This document shows, piece by piece, positions 13,892-21,197 of a stretch of DNA of 24,010 nt. The position numbers and the translations under genes were made by a program. Below the pieces are notes generated by a model. It saw only the letters and a program-made list of their open reading frames with translations, did not search any database and had not been told where the DNA came from. The stretch is taken from positions 1 to 24,010 of the forward strand of contig JBOGWP010000103.1 in assembly GCA_050693875.1 (NCBI GenBank), given 5' to 3'. The DNA is from JBOGWP01 sp050693875 (GTDB lineage: Bacteria > Actinomycetota > CADDZG01 > JAHWKV01 > JBOGWP01). Each line of letters opens with the position of its first letter. The stretch's first letter is position 1.

Positions 13892-14022
13892 GGCTTCGCC
13901 GGCAGTCCTCTATGCCGGCAGGCCCTCGCTTCGCTCTGCCTGCCGGGCCTCGCTCGGCGAGCCGAGGCTTCGCCGGCAGTCCTCTATGCCGGCAGGGCCT
14001 CACTCCGCTCGGCGCCTGCCGG
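13892..14022. repeat. Two direct copies of a hairpin-forming extragenic repeat
   Basis: An identical 31-bp sequence occurs at 13892-13922 and 13966-13996, exactly 74 bp apart. Each copy continues into a diverged part that closes a stem: CCGGCAGG at 13915 pairs with CCTGCCGG at 13939, and the same arms recur at 13989 and 14015. Smaller GC hairpins (GCCGGCTTCGCCGGC) lie within. The block sits between the convergent stops at 13847 and 14126 in a 278-bp gap with no gene. It resembles REP-like elements and may also end transcription from both sides. Confidence 0.65.
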
Positions 14023-14125
14023 GCCAGCTTGAGGTGCGCCCCGGTCGGTCTCGTCCCAAAACTTGACTCATTCGCACCAACTTCGGCACCTCGAGCTGGG
14101 CTACGGGGGGCGGGGCGGTCGGGGA

Positions 14126-14584
14126 TCAGCCCACCTGCGCACCCTTCGTCTTCCCGGCGAGGGCCTGCTCCAGCCAGCGTGTGAGCACCGCCTCGGGGGC
14201 CGCCCCCGTCTCCCGAGCCAGGACCTTCCCGCCGTCGAGGATGACGAGCGTCGGAATCCCCCGAACGGCGAAGCGTCGGCCGACCCGCACGGCTTCGTCG
14301 ACGTTGACCTTCACGAGCTTCACCCTGCCGGCGTACCGATGCGCCAGTCGTTCGAGGATCGGGCTCACCATGCGGCAGGGGCCGCACCACGGTGCCCACA
14401 AGTCGAGGAGCACGGGAAGCTTCGCGGCCTCTACGACGTCCCGGTAGGTGTCGTCGTCCGCCGACACGATCCACGGCAGCGGCGCCTTGCAGCTGCCGCA
14501 CGCCGGCTTGCCGGCGGCGGCGGCCGGGATCCGGTTGCGTCGCCCGCACTGCTCGCATGCCGCGATCTCCGTTGCTTCCATCAT
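14126..14584 (-). CDS. Thioredoxin 2-type protein with N-terminal zinc ribbon
   Basis: 152 aa from ATG 14584. In-frame ATG 14593 and TTG 14605 would add only a few residues. The N-terminus has two CxxC pairs (C10/C13 and C29/C32), the zinc ribbon of TrxC-type thioredoxins. The thioredoxin fold follows with LLDLWAPWCGPCRMVSP (active site WCGPC at 66-70), KVNVDEA and the cis-Pro segment RGIPTLVIL. It should reduce protein disulfides in the cytoplasm, with zinc-ribbon types often linked to oxidative stress. It converges on the repeat region and is followed upstream by the SLATT gene on the same strand, with a 70-bp gap that shows no feature. Confidence 0.9.
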   Translation of the reverse strand: MMEATEIAACEQCGRRNRIPAAAAGKPACGSCKAPLPWIVSADDDTYRDVVEAAKLPVLLDLWAPWCGPCRMVSPILERLAHRYAGRVKLVKVNVDEAVRVGRRFAVRGIPTLVILDGGKVLARETGAAPEAVLTRWLEQALAGKTKGAQVG

Positions 14585-14654
14585 CGGCCCCATCCCCGCC
14601 AACAAACGCGCCCGCAGGCGCGTGGCTACGAACAGCGTACGTCGTGGCGGGCGT

Positions 14655-15251
14655 TCACGGGGGAGGGATCGGTGCCCCGAGGGGACCGAGCGGAACGTGA
14701 TATCTCCGGGCGACCCTCTCCCAGAGGCTGCTGGGGATCTCGGGCGACTGCTGCCCCACCTTGCTCATCTCCTTGCGGACGCGGTCGAGAGCGTCCCTCG
14801 GCTCGCCCCTTGCGGAGGCCGGAAGCGCCACCACCTCGTCGATGTCGCGCCGGATCGCGGCGTACCAGTCGGCGGCGACCACGTGCTTCTCGGCCCGCTC
14901 GCCGAACCGGAGAAACGTCTGGAGGCCCGCCAGGATCGCGGCGAGGACGCTCACCGAGCCGATGACCACCCGGAAGGTGTTGGAAATCTGGCTGGTCTCC
15001 TGCAGGGTCGCGAAGAGGCTGGTTCCGACGATGGCAGCAAACACCGCCGCCGGTACGCCCAGGGAGAGGTTCTTCCTCCGCAGCACGGTGGCCAGGCGGT
15101 AGTGAGACTCGGACGCGGCCGCCGAACGCTGCCGCCAGTCCTTCAGGAGCTCGACCTGGGCCTCACCCCAGTGGCCCGTCGCAGGCCCGGCGGCCTGAGC
15201 CGCCGTTCCCTGAACCCCCGCCTCCGCCATCCGTTCGCCCCAAGAGCTCAC
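14655..15251 (-). CDS. SLATT/DUF4231-type two-helix membrane protein
   Basis: 198 aa from GTG 15251, with GGGAG 7 bp upstream. An N-terminal helical, amphipathic segment (VELLKDWRQRSAAASESHYRL) precedes two membrane helices (about 64-83 and 95-114) in a tight hairpin. Then comes LQTFLRFGERAEKHVVAADWYAAIRRDIDEV, given here only in part because the conserved core is FGERAEKH and WYAAIRRDI. This is the layout of DUF4231/SLATT proteins. Comparative genomics places SLATT domains among predicted pore-forming effectors in nucleotide-signalled conflict systems. No cyclase or sensor gene is beside it here, so a defence role is only a possibility. It is divergent from a Cys-rich orphan. Confidence 0.72.
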   Translation of the reverse strand: MSSWGERMAEAGVQGTAAQAAGPATGHWGEAQVELLKDWRQRSAAASESHYRLATVLRRKNLSLGVPAAVFAAIVGTSLFATLQETSQISNTFRVVIGSVSVLAAILAGLQTFLRFGERAEKHVVAADWYAAIRRDIDEVVALPASARGEPRDALDRVRKEMSKVGQQSPEIPSSLWERVARRYHVPLGPLGAPIPPP

Positions 15252-15266
15252 AAGTTGACTCCCGCA

Positions 15267-15272
15267 ATTCTA
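15267..15272 (-). promoter_or_regulatory. -10 element of the SLATT gene
   Basis: TAGAAT on the minus strand (15272-15267) lies 16 bp before GTG 15251. Initiation about 7 nt downstream would give a very short leader that starts at or just before the GGGAG ribosome site. No convincing -35 is visible. Confidence 0.4.
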
Positions 15273-15464
15273 CGAGCCGGCACCCAACGCCGAAAGGGTG
15301 CTGACCCCCCAATCCACTCGGGATGCCAGCACTCCGGTCACGGGTCTTGCGCGCGGACTGCCGGCTGGGCATTGTCGGGCCAGGCCACGCACCGCGGGGC
15401 CAGACGGCGCCCCTCCGGATGCATTGGTGAGTGGACGACGCCGTCGCGGGAGGAGGGTGATGCG

Positions 15465-16034
15465 GTGATCATCCAGCAGCCGGGAGGAGGAGGCGTCCCC
15501 TGTTACACGTGCCAGGGGACTCAGGCGTGCGTCGATGTCAGAGCCGGCTTCAGCAGCTGTAAGGTCGAGGCCGACTCGACGGGGAGAAGCTGCACCGCCT
15601 CGGGGCGATGTGGGGTCGGAACTCCGTTCAAGGGCGTGGGGGTCCTCGCCCGCACGGCCCCCCGGCCAAACCGGGAGTCAATCGCCCTCGAGGATCGAAT
15701 CAACCGGTACTTCCACGCCCAGGTGATACCGACGCTCGTGAAGGAGTGGCCCTTGTTGCGCGGGCGCGGAACCATCGTCGTCAAGCACAACTACCGTCGC
15801 CGCGGAGCCGAGGGTTGGTTCCCCGGCAGCCTCGCGGTATACGGCGAGATGCTCCCCGACGACGACCTCTCCGACGATCTGCTCAAGGAGGCTCTCCACT
15901 TCATGCGCCGCGCGGTCAAGGGAACGTCCTTCCCCTCCGAACGCTGGGATGGCGACGAGAGCGCTTTCGTCCTGTATTGGGGCTGGCCTGTGCCGTTCCC
16001 CAGCCGATCGCGCTGGAAGGTCTCGGCGCAGTAG
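15465..16034 (+). CDS. Cys-rich N-terminal domain protein of unknown function
   Basis: 189 aa from GTG 15465, fixed by a strong ribosome site (GGGAGGAGGG, 15448-15457) about 8 bp upstream. I do not recognise the family. There is no signal peptide. Residues 11-50 carry six Cys (13, 16, 22, 32, 43 and 49) as C-x2-C-x5-C-x9-C-x10-C-x5-C, which could bind metal or form disulfides. The rest appears globular, with an RINRYFHAQVIPTLVKEW helix, the strand TIVVKHNYR, an acidic DDDLSDD turn and a closing FVLYWGWPVPFP. The gene is divergent from the SLATT gene across 213 bp and may share its regulation. Its stop is 39 bp from the convergent polA stop. Confidence 0.7.
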   Translation: MIIQQPGGGGVPCYTCQGTQACVDVRAGFSSCKVEADSTGRSCTASGRCGVGTPFKGVGVLARTAPRPNRESIALEDRINRYFHAQVIPTLVKEWPLLRGRGTIVVKHNYRRRGAEGWFPGSLAVYGEMLPDDDLSDDLLKEALHFMRRAVKGTSFPSERWDGDESAFVLYWGWPVPFPSRSRWKVSAQ

Positions 16035-16039
16035 CACCC

Positions 16040-16054
16040 GGCGCGCTTCGCGCC
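16040..16054. terminator. Short GC hairpin between convergent genes
   Basis: GGCGCG and CGCGCC flank a CTT loop in the 39-bp gap between the Cys-rich gene and polA. There is no U-tract on either strand, so it is at best a weak or factor-assisted terminator. Confidence 0.35.
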
Positions 16055-16073
16055 TCGCCGCCACGGGCGGGGC

Positions 16074-18785
16074 TCAGCCCTTCGCCTCGGCCCAGTTCGG
16101 GCCCCAGGCCAGGTCGACCTCGAGCGGCACCCGGAGCTCGACCGCGCCCTCCATCTGCGCCCGGATGACCTCGGCGTGGTCGGCCACCTCGCCCTCCGGA
16201 ACCTCGAAGACCAGCTCGTCGTGGACGGTCAGGACCATGCGCGCCAGGGTTCCAAGCAGCGCCGAGGCCACTCGCACCATGGCCAGCTTGAGGATGTCGG
16301 CAGCGGACCCCTGGATCGGCGCGTTCAGCGCCATCCGCTCGCCCAGGCTCCTCACCCTCGGGTTGCGTGCCTGGAGCTCGGGGAGGTACCTCCGGCGGCC
16401 GAGCAGCGTCGTGGTGAAGCCCTCCTCGGCCGCCCGGGCGACCACCAGGTCGAGGTATTCGCGCACCCGAGGGTACAGCTCGAAGAAGCCGTTGATGTAG
16501 GTGCGCGCCTGATCGATGGGGATGTGCAGCCGCTGCGCCAGGCCGAACGGACCCATCCCATAGGTGACCCCGTAGGAGACCATCTTCCCGATGCCGCGCA
16601 GCTCGGACGTGACCTGCTCCTCGGGGATGCCAAGCGCCTTCGCGATCGAACGCCGGTGGATGTCCTCGCCGCGCTCGAACGCCGCCATGAGCTCGCCGTC
16701 GCCGGAGAGGTGCGCCAGCACTCGCAGCTCGATCTGCGAGTAGTCGGCGACGAGGAGAAGGTAGCCGTCCTCCGGTATGAACGCGCGGCGGATCTGACGC
16801 CCCTCCTCGGTTCGGATCGGGATGTTCTGCAGGTTGGGGGAGTCGGACGACAGCCGTCCCGTCGAGGCGACGGTCTGGTTGAACCGGCAGTGCAGGCGCC
16901 CGGTCCGTGAATCGACCAGGCGCGGCAGCGCGTCGATGTAGGTCGACTTCAGCTTGGCGCGCTCGCGGTAGCGGAGGATCGTGTCGACGACGGGGTGCTG
17001 GTCGCGCAGCGACTCGAGGACGCTGGCATCGGTCGAGAATCCCGTCTTCGTGCGCTTGGATGGCTTCAGCCCCAGGCGTTCGTACAGCACCTTTCGCAGC
17101 TGGGGCGGCGAGTTGATGTTGAAAGGCTCTCCGGCCAGGTCGTAAATGCTCGCCTCGAGATTGGCGAGCTCGCCGTCGAGCGCGCTCGCCATCGCAGCGA
17201 GGTAGTCGACGTCGATGCGCACGCCGGCACGCTCCATCGTGGCGAGGACCCCGGCCAGCGGCAGCTCCAGGTCGACGAACAGATCCCAGGCCCCTCGCTC
17301 GCGAAGCTCCTTCTCCAGGACCGGGGCGAGCTCGCCGATCGCGGCCGCCTCGATGCCGAGGGTTCTCTCGGGCTCCTCCGGCGCGGCTTCGAGGGGGAGC
17401 ATGCCCTGCCCCTCGGGCACCTCTCGCTGCTCGAGCCGCAGCTCGCGCGACAGGTAGCGGCGAGTGAGCTCGTCGAGGGGGTACGAGCCGCGGGCGGGAT
17501 CGATGAGGTACGCGGCGACCTCGGTGTCCATAGCCACCCCCTCCGGGCGAAGACCGATGGCCTCGAGCCGCAGGAGGGCATCCTTCGATCCGTGCGTGAC
17601 GAGCTTCGCTCGCTCGAGCACCGGCCCGAGCGCGGCGGCCGCGGCCGCGACGCGATCGTCTCCCACCGGCACGACCCACGAGGATCCGGGCAGCGCGAAG
17701 CCGAGCGCATCCGGTGCCTCCCTCGGATGCCGGCGGTCGCCGACGTAGGCCAGCGTGACCGCCGGCCCGCCCACCAGCTCGGCCACCAGGTCGTCGAGCT
17801 CCTCCGGCGACGAGGCCTCGCGGGTGGAGACCTCGAAGCCCCCTTCGGCAGGCGGGGGCGCGTCCACCATCTCGGAGGCGCGATCGAACAGCGTGCGGAA
17901 TTCCAGCGCGTCGAAGAGGCGGCGGATCTCGGCCAGGTCCCACTCCCCCATCCGCAGCTCCTCGAGCGAATCCGGGAGCTGCCCCACCGGCACGCCGAGC
18001 GCCTCCAGCTCGTCGGGCGTCCGGAGACGGAAGAAGTCCCTGTTCTCGAGGAGGCGCTCCCGCTGGGGCCGCAGCGCCTCCCGGGCGCGCCCCGGAAGCT
18101 CGTCGAGGTGCTCGAAGACCTCCTCGAGCGTGGCATGCGTCTGTACGAGCCTGGCCGCGGTCTTCTCGCCCACGCCGGGGACCCCGGGGATGTTGTCGGA
18201 GGGGTCGCCGCGCAGCGCCGCATAGTCGAGGTACCGCTCCGGCCCGAAGCCGTAGCGCTGGCGCACCGCGGCCTCGTCGTACAGCACGGTGTCCGAGATG
18301 CCGCGGCGGTTCATCAGGACCTTGATACGGGGGCCAACGCTCTGGAAGAAGTCACGGTCGGCGGTCACGATCGTGACGTCGTGCCCACGGGCGCCAAATC
18401 GCTCGGCGAGCACGCCGATGAGGTCGTCGGCCTCGGTGTTGTCCACCTCGACCACCGGCACTCTGAGCACCTTCAGGACCTCGCGTATCAGCCCCATCTG
18501 CTGGGTGAACTCGTCGGGAGGCGTGGTCCGCTGCGCCTTGTACTCCGGGCGGATCTCGAGTCGCTCGACGGGGCGGCCTCGGTCGAACACCACCACCAGG
18601 TACCTGGTCTTGTGCTCCTGGAGCGCTTTGATCAGCATGCTGGTGAAGCCGTAGACCGCGTTCGTCGCCTGGCCGGAGGTGGTGCGCAGATCCGCCTCGA
18701 GGAGCGCGAAGAAGGCACGGAAGGCGAGCGAGTGCCCGTCGAGGAGGAGGATCCGGGCCGGATTGGCCTTCGAGGAGGGGGCCAC
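16074..18785 (-). CDS. polA: DNA polymerase I
   Basis: 903 aa from GTG 18785. Domains in order: 5' nuclease (about 10-300; ILLLDGHSLAFRAFF, TEADDLIG, TADRDFFQ, GDPSDNIPGVPGVGEKTA), a 3'-5' exonuclease-like domain, and the polymerase (about 520-903). In the exonuclease-like domain the motif I strand reads VTLAYVGD instead of carrying Asp-x-Glu, so proofreading is probably lost, as in many Gram-positive and thermophile PolA enzymes. Polymerase motif A is DYSQIELRVLAH (Asp681), the O-helix has Arg730, Lys734 and Tyr738, and motif C is VHDELVFEVP (His855). Tyr738 corresponds to E. coli Phe762. The role is Okazaki-fragment processing and repair. There is no ribosome site. A -10 element ends 7 bp before the GTG, so the mRNA may be leaderless. 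Confidence 0.96.
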   Translation of the reverse strand: MAPSSKANPARILLLDGHSLAFRAFFALLEADLRTTSGQATNAVYGFTSMLIKALQEHKTRYLVVVFDRGRPVERLEIRPEYKAQRTTPPDEFTQQMGLIREVLKVLRVPVVEVDNTEADDLIGVLAERFGARGHDVTIVTADRDFFQSVGPRIKVLMNRRGISDTVLYDEAAVRQRYGFGPERYLDYAALRGDPSDNIPGVPGVGEKTAARLVQTHATLEEVFEHLDELPGRAREALRPQRERLLENRDFFRLRTPDELEALGVPVGQLPDSLEELRMGEWDLAEIRRLFDALEFRTLFDRASEMVDAPPPAEGGFEVSTREASSPEELDDLVAELVGGPAVTLAYVGDRRHPREAPDALGFALPGSSWVVPVGDDRVAAAAAALGPVLERAKLVTHGSKDALLRLEAIGLRPEGVAMDTEVAAYLIDPARGSYPLDELTRRYLSRELRLEQREVPEGQGMLPLEAAPEEPERTLGIEAAAIGELAPVLEKELRERGAWDLFVDLELPLAGVLATMERAGVRIDVDYLAAMASALDGELANLEASIYDLAGEPFNINSPPQLRKVLYERLGLKPSKRTKTGFSTDASVLESLRDQHPVVDTILRYRERAKLKSTYIDALPRLVDSRTGRLHCRFNQTVASTGRLSSDSPNLQNIPIRTEEGRQIRRAFIPEDGYLLLVADYSQIELRVLAHLSGDGELMAAFERGEDIHRRSIAKALGIPEEQVTSELRGIGKMVSYGVTYGMGPFGLAQRLHIPIDQARTYINGFFELYPRVREYLDLVVARAAEEGFTTTLLGRRRYLPELQARNPRVRSLGERMALNAPIQGSAADILKLAMVRVASALLGTLARMVLTVHDELVFEVPEGEVADHAEVIRAQMEGAVELRVPLEVDLAWGPNWAEAKG

Positions 18786-18791
18786 TCCGGC

Positions 18792-18799
18792 ACTATAGT
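18792..18799. promoter_or_regulatory. Symmetric -10 element shared by divergent polA and DtxR-family genes
   Basis: The 41-bp gap contains the perfect palindrome ACTATAGT, which reads TATAGT on both strands (18794-18799 on +, 18797-18792 on -). On the minus strand the expected start, about 7 nt downstream, is 18785, the G of the polA GTG. On the plus strand it is about 18806, leaving a leader of about 21 nt. No -35 hexamer is evident on either side. Confidence 0.55.
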
Positions 18800-18826
18800 A
18801 GCGACGCGCCGGCCGCGGCCGGGCGC

Positions 18827-19525
18827 ATGTCGGACGATGAGAAGGCCGGGAGAAAGGTCGCCGTGGCCCTCGAGCTTCCCCAGGGTGCCCGCGCGTACCT
18901 CGAGTCCATCTTCGAGATGGAGGAAGAGGGCGCCCGCATCGCTCAGGCCAGGATCGCGAGGCGGCTGGGGGTTTCGGCCGCAACCGTCTCGGAGCACGTC
19001 CGCCGCCTCGACAAGGACGGGCTGATCGAGATCGACGGGCGGGACATCCGCCTCACGCAGGTCGGCCGCGAAACCGCCGCGCCGCTCGTGCGACGCCACC
19101 GTCTGGCAGAGCGCCTGCTCACCGACATCCTCGAGATCCCCTGGCACCGTGCCCATCACGAGGCGGAGGCATGGGAGCATGTCATCTCCCCCGAGGTGGA
19201 GGAGCGGATCCTTGCCAAGACCGGCGCACGGACCTGCCCGCACGGCAACCCGATCCCGGGGCTCGACCCCCCCTACGACCGTTCTCGGCTCACCCCGCTC
19301 ACCGAGCTCAAGCACGGCGAGACCGGCGTCCTGACGTTGCTCACCGAGGACGTCGAGCTGGTCGACCGGGTGCTCGAATACTTCGAACGGCACCGGCTGA
19401 TGCCGGGAGCGCGAATCACGGTGATCTCCGTCGGACCCGACGGCACGCTCGGGCTGACCGTCGACGGCGAGCACGCCTCTCTGGGGGCCTCGCTCGCCGA
19501 CAACATCTGGGTCATCCCTGAATAA
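18827..19525 (+). CDS. DtxR/MntR-family metal-dependent transcription regulator
   Basis: 232 aa from ATG 18827. An N-terminal winged helix (AYLESIFEMEEEGARIAQARIARRLGVSAATVSEHVRRLDKDGLI) is quoted here only by its core ARRLGVSAATVSEHVRRL, the DNA-reading helix. The dimerisation and metal domain has RRHRLAERLLTDIL, HHEAEAWEH and CPHGNPIPG, with the His/Glu/Cys ligands usual for the family. A C-terminal SH3-like (FeoA-type) domain follows, ending LADNIWVIPE. Such proteins bind Fe(II) or Mn(II) and repress uptake genes. No metal-uptake gene is next to it, and the divergent gene is polA. The metal cannot be assigned by eye. Confidence 0.92.
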   Translation: MSDDEKAGRKVAVALELPQGARAYLESIFEMEEEGARIAQARIARRLGVSAATVSEHVRRLDKDGLIEIDGRDIRLTQVGRETAAPLVRRHRLAERLLTDILEIPWHRAHHEAEAWEHVISPEVEERILAKTGARTCPHGNPIPGLDPPYDRSRLTPLTELKHGETGVLTLLTEDVELVDRVLEYFERHRLMPGARITVISVGPDGTLGLTVDGEHASLGASLADNIWVIPE

Positions 19526-19543
19526 CCCTGCGACCTTCGTGAC

Positions 19544-19559
19544 GGCCGGTCCACCGGCC
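19544..19559 (+). terminator. Hairpin after the DtxR-family gene
   Basis: GGCCGGT and ACCGGCC form a perfect 7-bp stem with a 2-nt spacer (so the real loop is larger), 18 bp past the stop. A weak T-containing tail (attctt) lies about 5 bp further on. Termination is plausible but not strong. The remainder of the gap to 19631 holds only the next gene's ribosome site. Confidence 0.35.
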
Positions 19560-19630
19560 CGTACCATTCTTGGAGCGTCGGCGCTTCCTCCACGCGTCAC
19601 CGAGGGCCTCCGACAACAGAGGGGGATGAG

Positions 19631-20131
19631 ATGCATGCCCGCGGCTGGCTCCTGGTCCCGATCGTTCTGCTGATTGCCTTCGGCTGCGGCTCGCCGGGCC
19701 TCAGGTCGCCTGCTCGGGTCGGACAGACCGTCGAGGTGAACGATCTGCAGGCGACCGTGGTCAGGGTCGACGGCGATTTCCAGACGCCCGAGGGGGGCGG
19801 GCTGAAGAACGCCCAGCTCGCCGGGAAGCGGATCGTGGCCGTGGACTTCCGGCTTACGAACGCCGGCCGGAGCGCCCGTCTCGTCTCGACGGACAGCCAG
19901 TTCCAGCTCAAGGACGGGGCGAATCACCAGTTCGAGACGTCGCCGTGGAGCCCCGAGCCCAAGTTCCCGGAAGGAAAGCTGTTCGCCGGCGAGACCAGCC
20001 GGGGATGGGTGGCCTTCCTCGTCCCCAGCGAGGCCGCTCCGCTCCGGCTGGTGTTCGACACGAGCTTCCTGGGAGGGGTGCCCGTCAGCTTCGACCTGGG
20101 TCGGGCCGGCGCTCGCCCCGCGGGCGTCTGA
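19631..20131 (+). CDS. Lipoprotein with DUF4352-like domain
   Basis: 166 aa from ATG 19631, with GAGGGGG a few bases upstream. The N-terminus is a signal peptide (WLLVPIVLLIAFGC) whose Cys19 would be lipidated. The lipobox AFGC is slightly unusual. After the cut, VGQTVEVNDLQATVVRV, AGKRIVAVDFRLTNAG, STDSQFQLKDGANHQ and ETSRGWVAFLVP follow the strand order of DUF4352/telomeric-repeat-like immunoglobulin-fold proteins. These are common in Gram-positive lipoproteins and have no defined activity. It probably sits on the outer face of the membrane. The neighbouring genes give no functional hint. Confidence 0.78.
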   Translation: MHARGWLLVPIVLLIAFGCGSPGLRSPARVGQTVEVNDLQATVVRVDGDFQTPEGGGLKNAQLAGKRIVAVDFRLTNAGRSARLVSTDSQFQLKDGANHQFETSPWSPEPKFPEGKLFAGETSRGWVAFLVPSEAAPLRLVFDTSFLGGVPVSFDLGRAGARPAGV

Positions 20132-20174
20132 CGGCGCGCGATCTACCCCAGAGGCCATCGGGGCCGGCCCGGGG

Positions 20175-20180
20175 TATACC
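20175..20180 (+). promoter_or_regulatory. -10-like element positioned for a leaderless start
   Basis: TATACC at 20175-20180, 6 nt before GTG 20187. Initiation 7 nt after the hexamer falls on the first base of the start codon. The hexamer lacks the usual final T, and the AGGGG that intervenes is too close to act as a ribosome site. Confidence 0.35.
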
Positions 20181-20186
20181 AGGGGC

Positions 20187-20927
20187 GTGCGCATCCCATC
20201 GCGGGAGGAGGTCATCCGACTGCTGGTCGAGGCCGGCGTTGCCGGCCCCCACCGATCGCACGCGCGCGCAGACAACGAGCGGGCGGCCCAGCTCGTGGCC
20301 GAGGATCGCGGCGCGGTCTTCGGACTCTCGAACCTCGAGCCCATGGCCGCGGACCAGGTGCTCGCCGCAGCGGCGCAGCTCACCGGCGCGGGGACGCCGG
20401 GCGAGGAGTTCATCGATCCGGAGGCAACCCTGGCGGGAGTCGGCGCCGCGGCGGCACGACTGCGTGAGGCCGCCGGCGCCGGCGCGAGGGTGCTGCTCGG
20501 CACGGGACATCCGACCGGCATGATCTCGCTGCTCATGCAGCTTGCCCTGCGGCTCGAGGCGGCCGGAGCACGGGTGCTGCGACCCCTCGACGACGAGCGG
20601 CTTGGGGGCGACGGCGAGCGGCGGCGCATCCGCTACGTCGGGGGCGTCGCCGTCCTCACCGACGGTGCCAACCTCCTGCACACGCACGCTCCCTGGGCAA
20701 TGCAGCAGATGCTTGCGGAGACGCCGCGTCCCGACCTCGTCGTCGCCGATCATGGGTTCGCCGGCGCGGCCATCAACGCCGGGATTCCGACGATCACCAC
20801 CATGGACAGCAACGACCTCGCGCTCGCGGCCGCATGGGCAGCGGGCTGTGAGGTGATCGTGATCCCGCTCGACGACAACCGCAGACCGGACGCCTACCTT
20901 CCGCTCGTTCCGCTGCTCGCCCCCTGA
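20187..20927 (+). CDS. Phosphatase family protein (actinobacterial PF15698-like)
   Basis: 246 aa from GTG 20187. It follows the pattern of a family annotated only as phosphatase and widespread in actinobacteria: an N-terminal helical part with ARADNERAAQL, an FIDPEATL segment, VLLGTGHPTGMIS, GVAVLTDGANLLHTHAPWAMQ, LVVADHGFAGAAINAGIPTI and a final VIPLDDN. The conserved THxxxxM and DHGxAG stretches are candidates for the active site. The true substrate of the family is, to my knowledge, not established, and Rossmann-like nucleotide or sugar-phosphate binding would also fit. It appears to be transcribed alone. Confidence 0.72.
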   Translation: MRIPSREEVIRLLVEAGVAGPHRSHARADNERAAQLVAEDRGAVFGLSNLEPMAADQVLAAAAQLTGAGTPGEEFIDPEATLAGVGAAAARLREAAGAGARVLLGTGHPTGMISLLMQLALRLEAAGARVLRPLDDERLGGDGERRRIRYVGGVAVLTDGANLLHTHAPWAMQQMLAETPRPDLVVADHGFAGAAINAGIPTITTMDSNDLALAAAWAAGCEVIVIPLDDNRRPDAYLPLVPLLAP

Positions 20928-21197
20928 CCGCACCCCGGGGGCCGCGCAGGCACCCTGCCCCCGACACCTCGCGTGGGAAGCAAGGAGGGGGTGTCCGAGC
21001 CGGGGCGCGAGGTCACCGGGTGTCTCGCCGGAGCTCACCACCCCGGGGCAGGAGCAGCAGTCGGGAACGGGCGCCGCGGCAGCTTCCTGCGACTCGACGC
21101 GCGTACCCCCAATGGGGGACTCGGGACGCCCCCCGTCCGAGCCGATACGCGCGAGTGGAGAGCCCGCTCGAGAAAGGCCCAGGCCACTGGACTCGTG
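20928..21197 (+). other. 270-bp region with hairpins upstream of the kinase-like gene
   Basis: I see no convincing gene here. An in-frame extension of the next protein back to GTG 20973 is open, but its predicted residues look non-coding and lack a hydrophobic or domain signature. CCCCC-AAT-GGGGG and an imperfect CTCGGGACG / CGTCCGAG stem lie at about 21105-21142. They could end the phosphatase transcript or form a leader structure. AAGGAGG at about 20980-20987 has no well-spaced start codon. Confidence 0.3.

Noticed and set aside
13892..14022. Possible CRISPR-like array.
   Set aside because: Only two copies, and the 43-bp intervening sequence is itself part of a diverged hairpin repeat. No cas genes are present.
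12282..14558. Very long minus-strand open frame extending cysQ upstream by more than 700 codons.
   Set aside because: The extra part is the low-complexity shadow of the secreted glycosidase-like gene and crosses the repeats and thioredoxin. CysQ homology starts near 12281.
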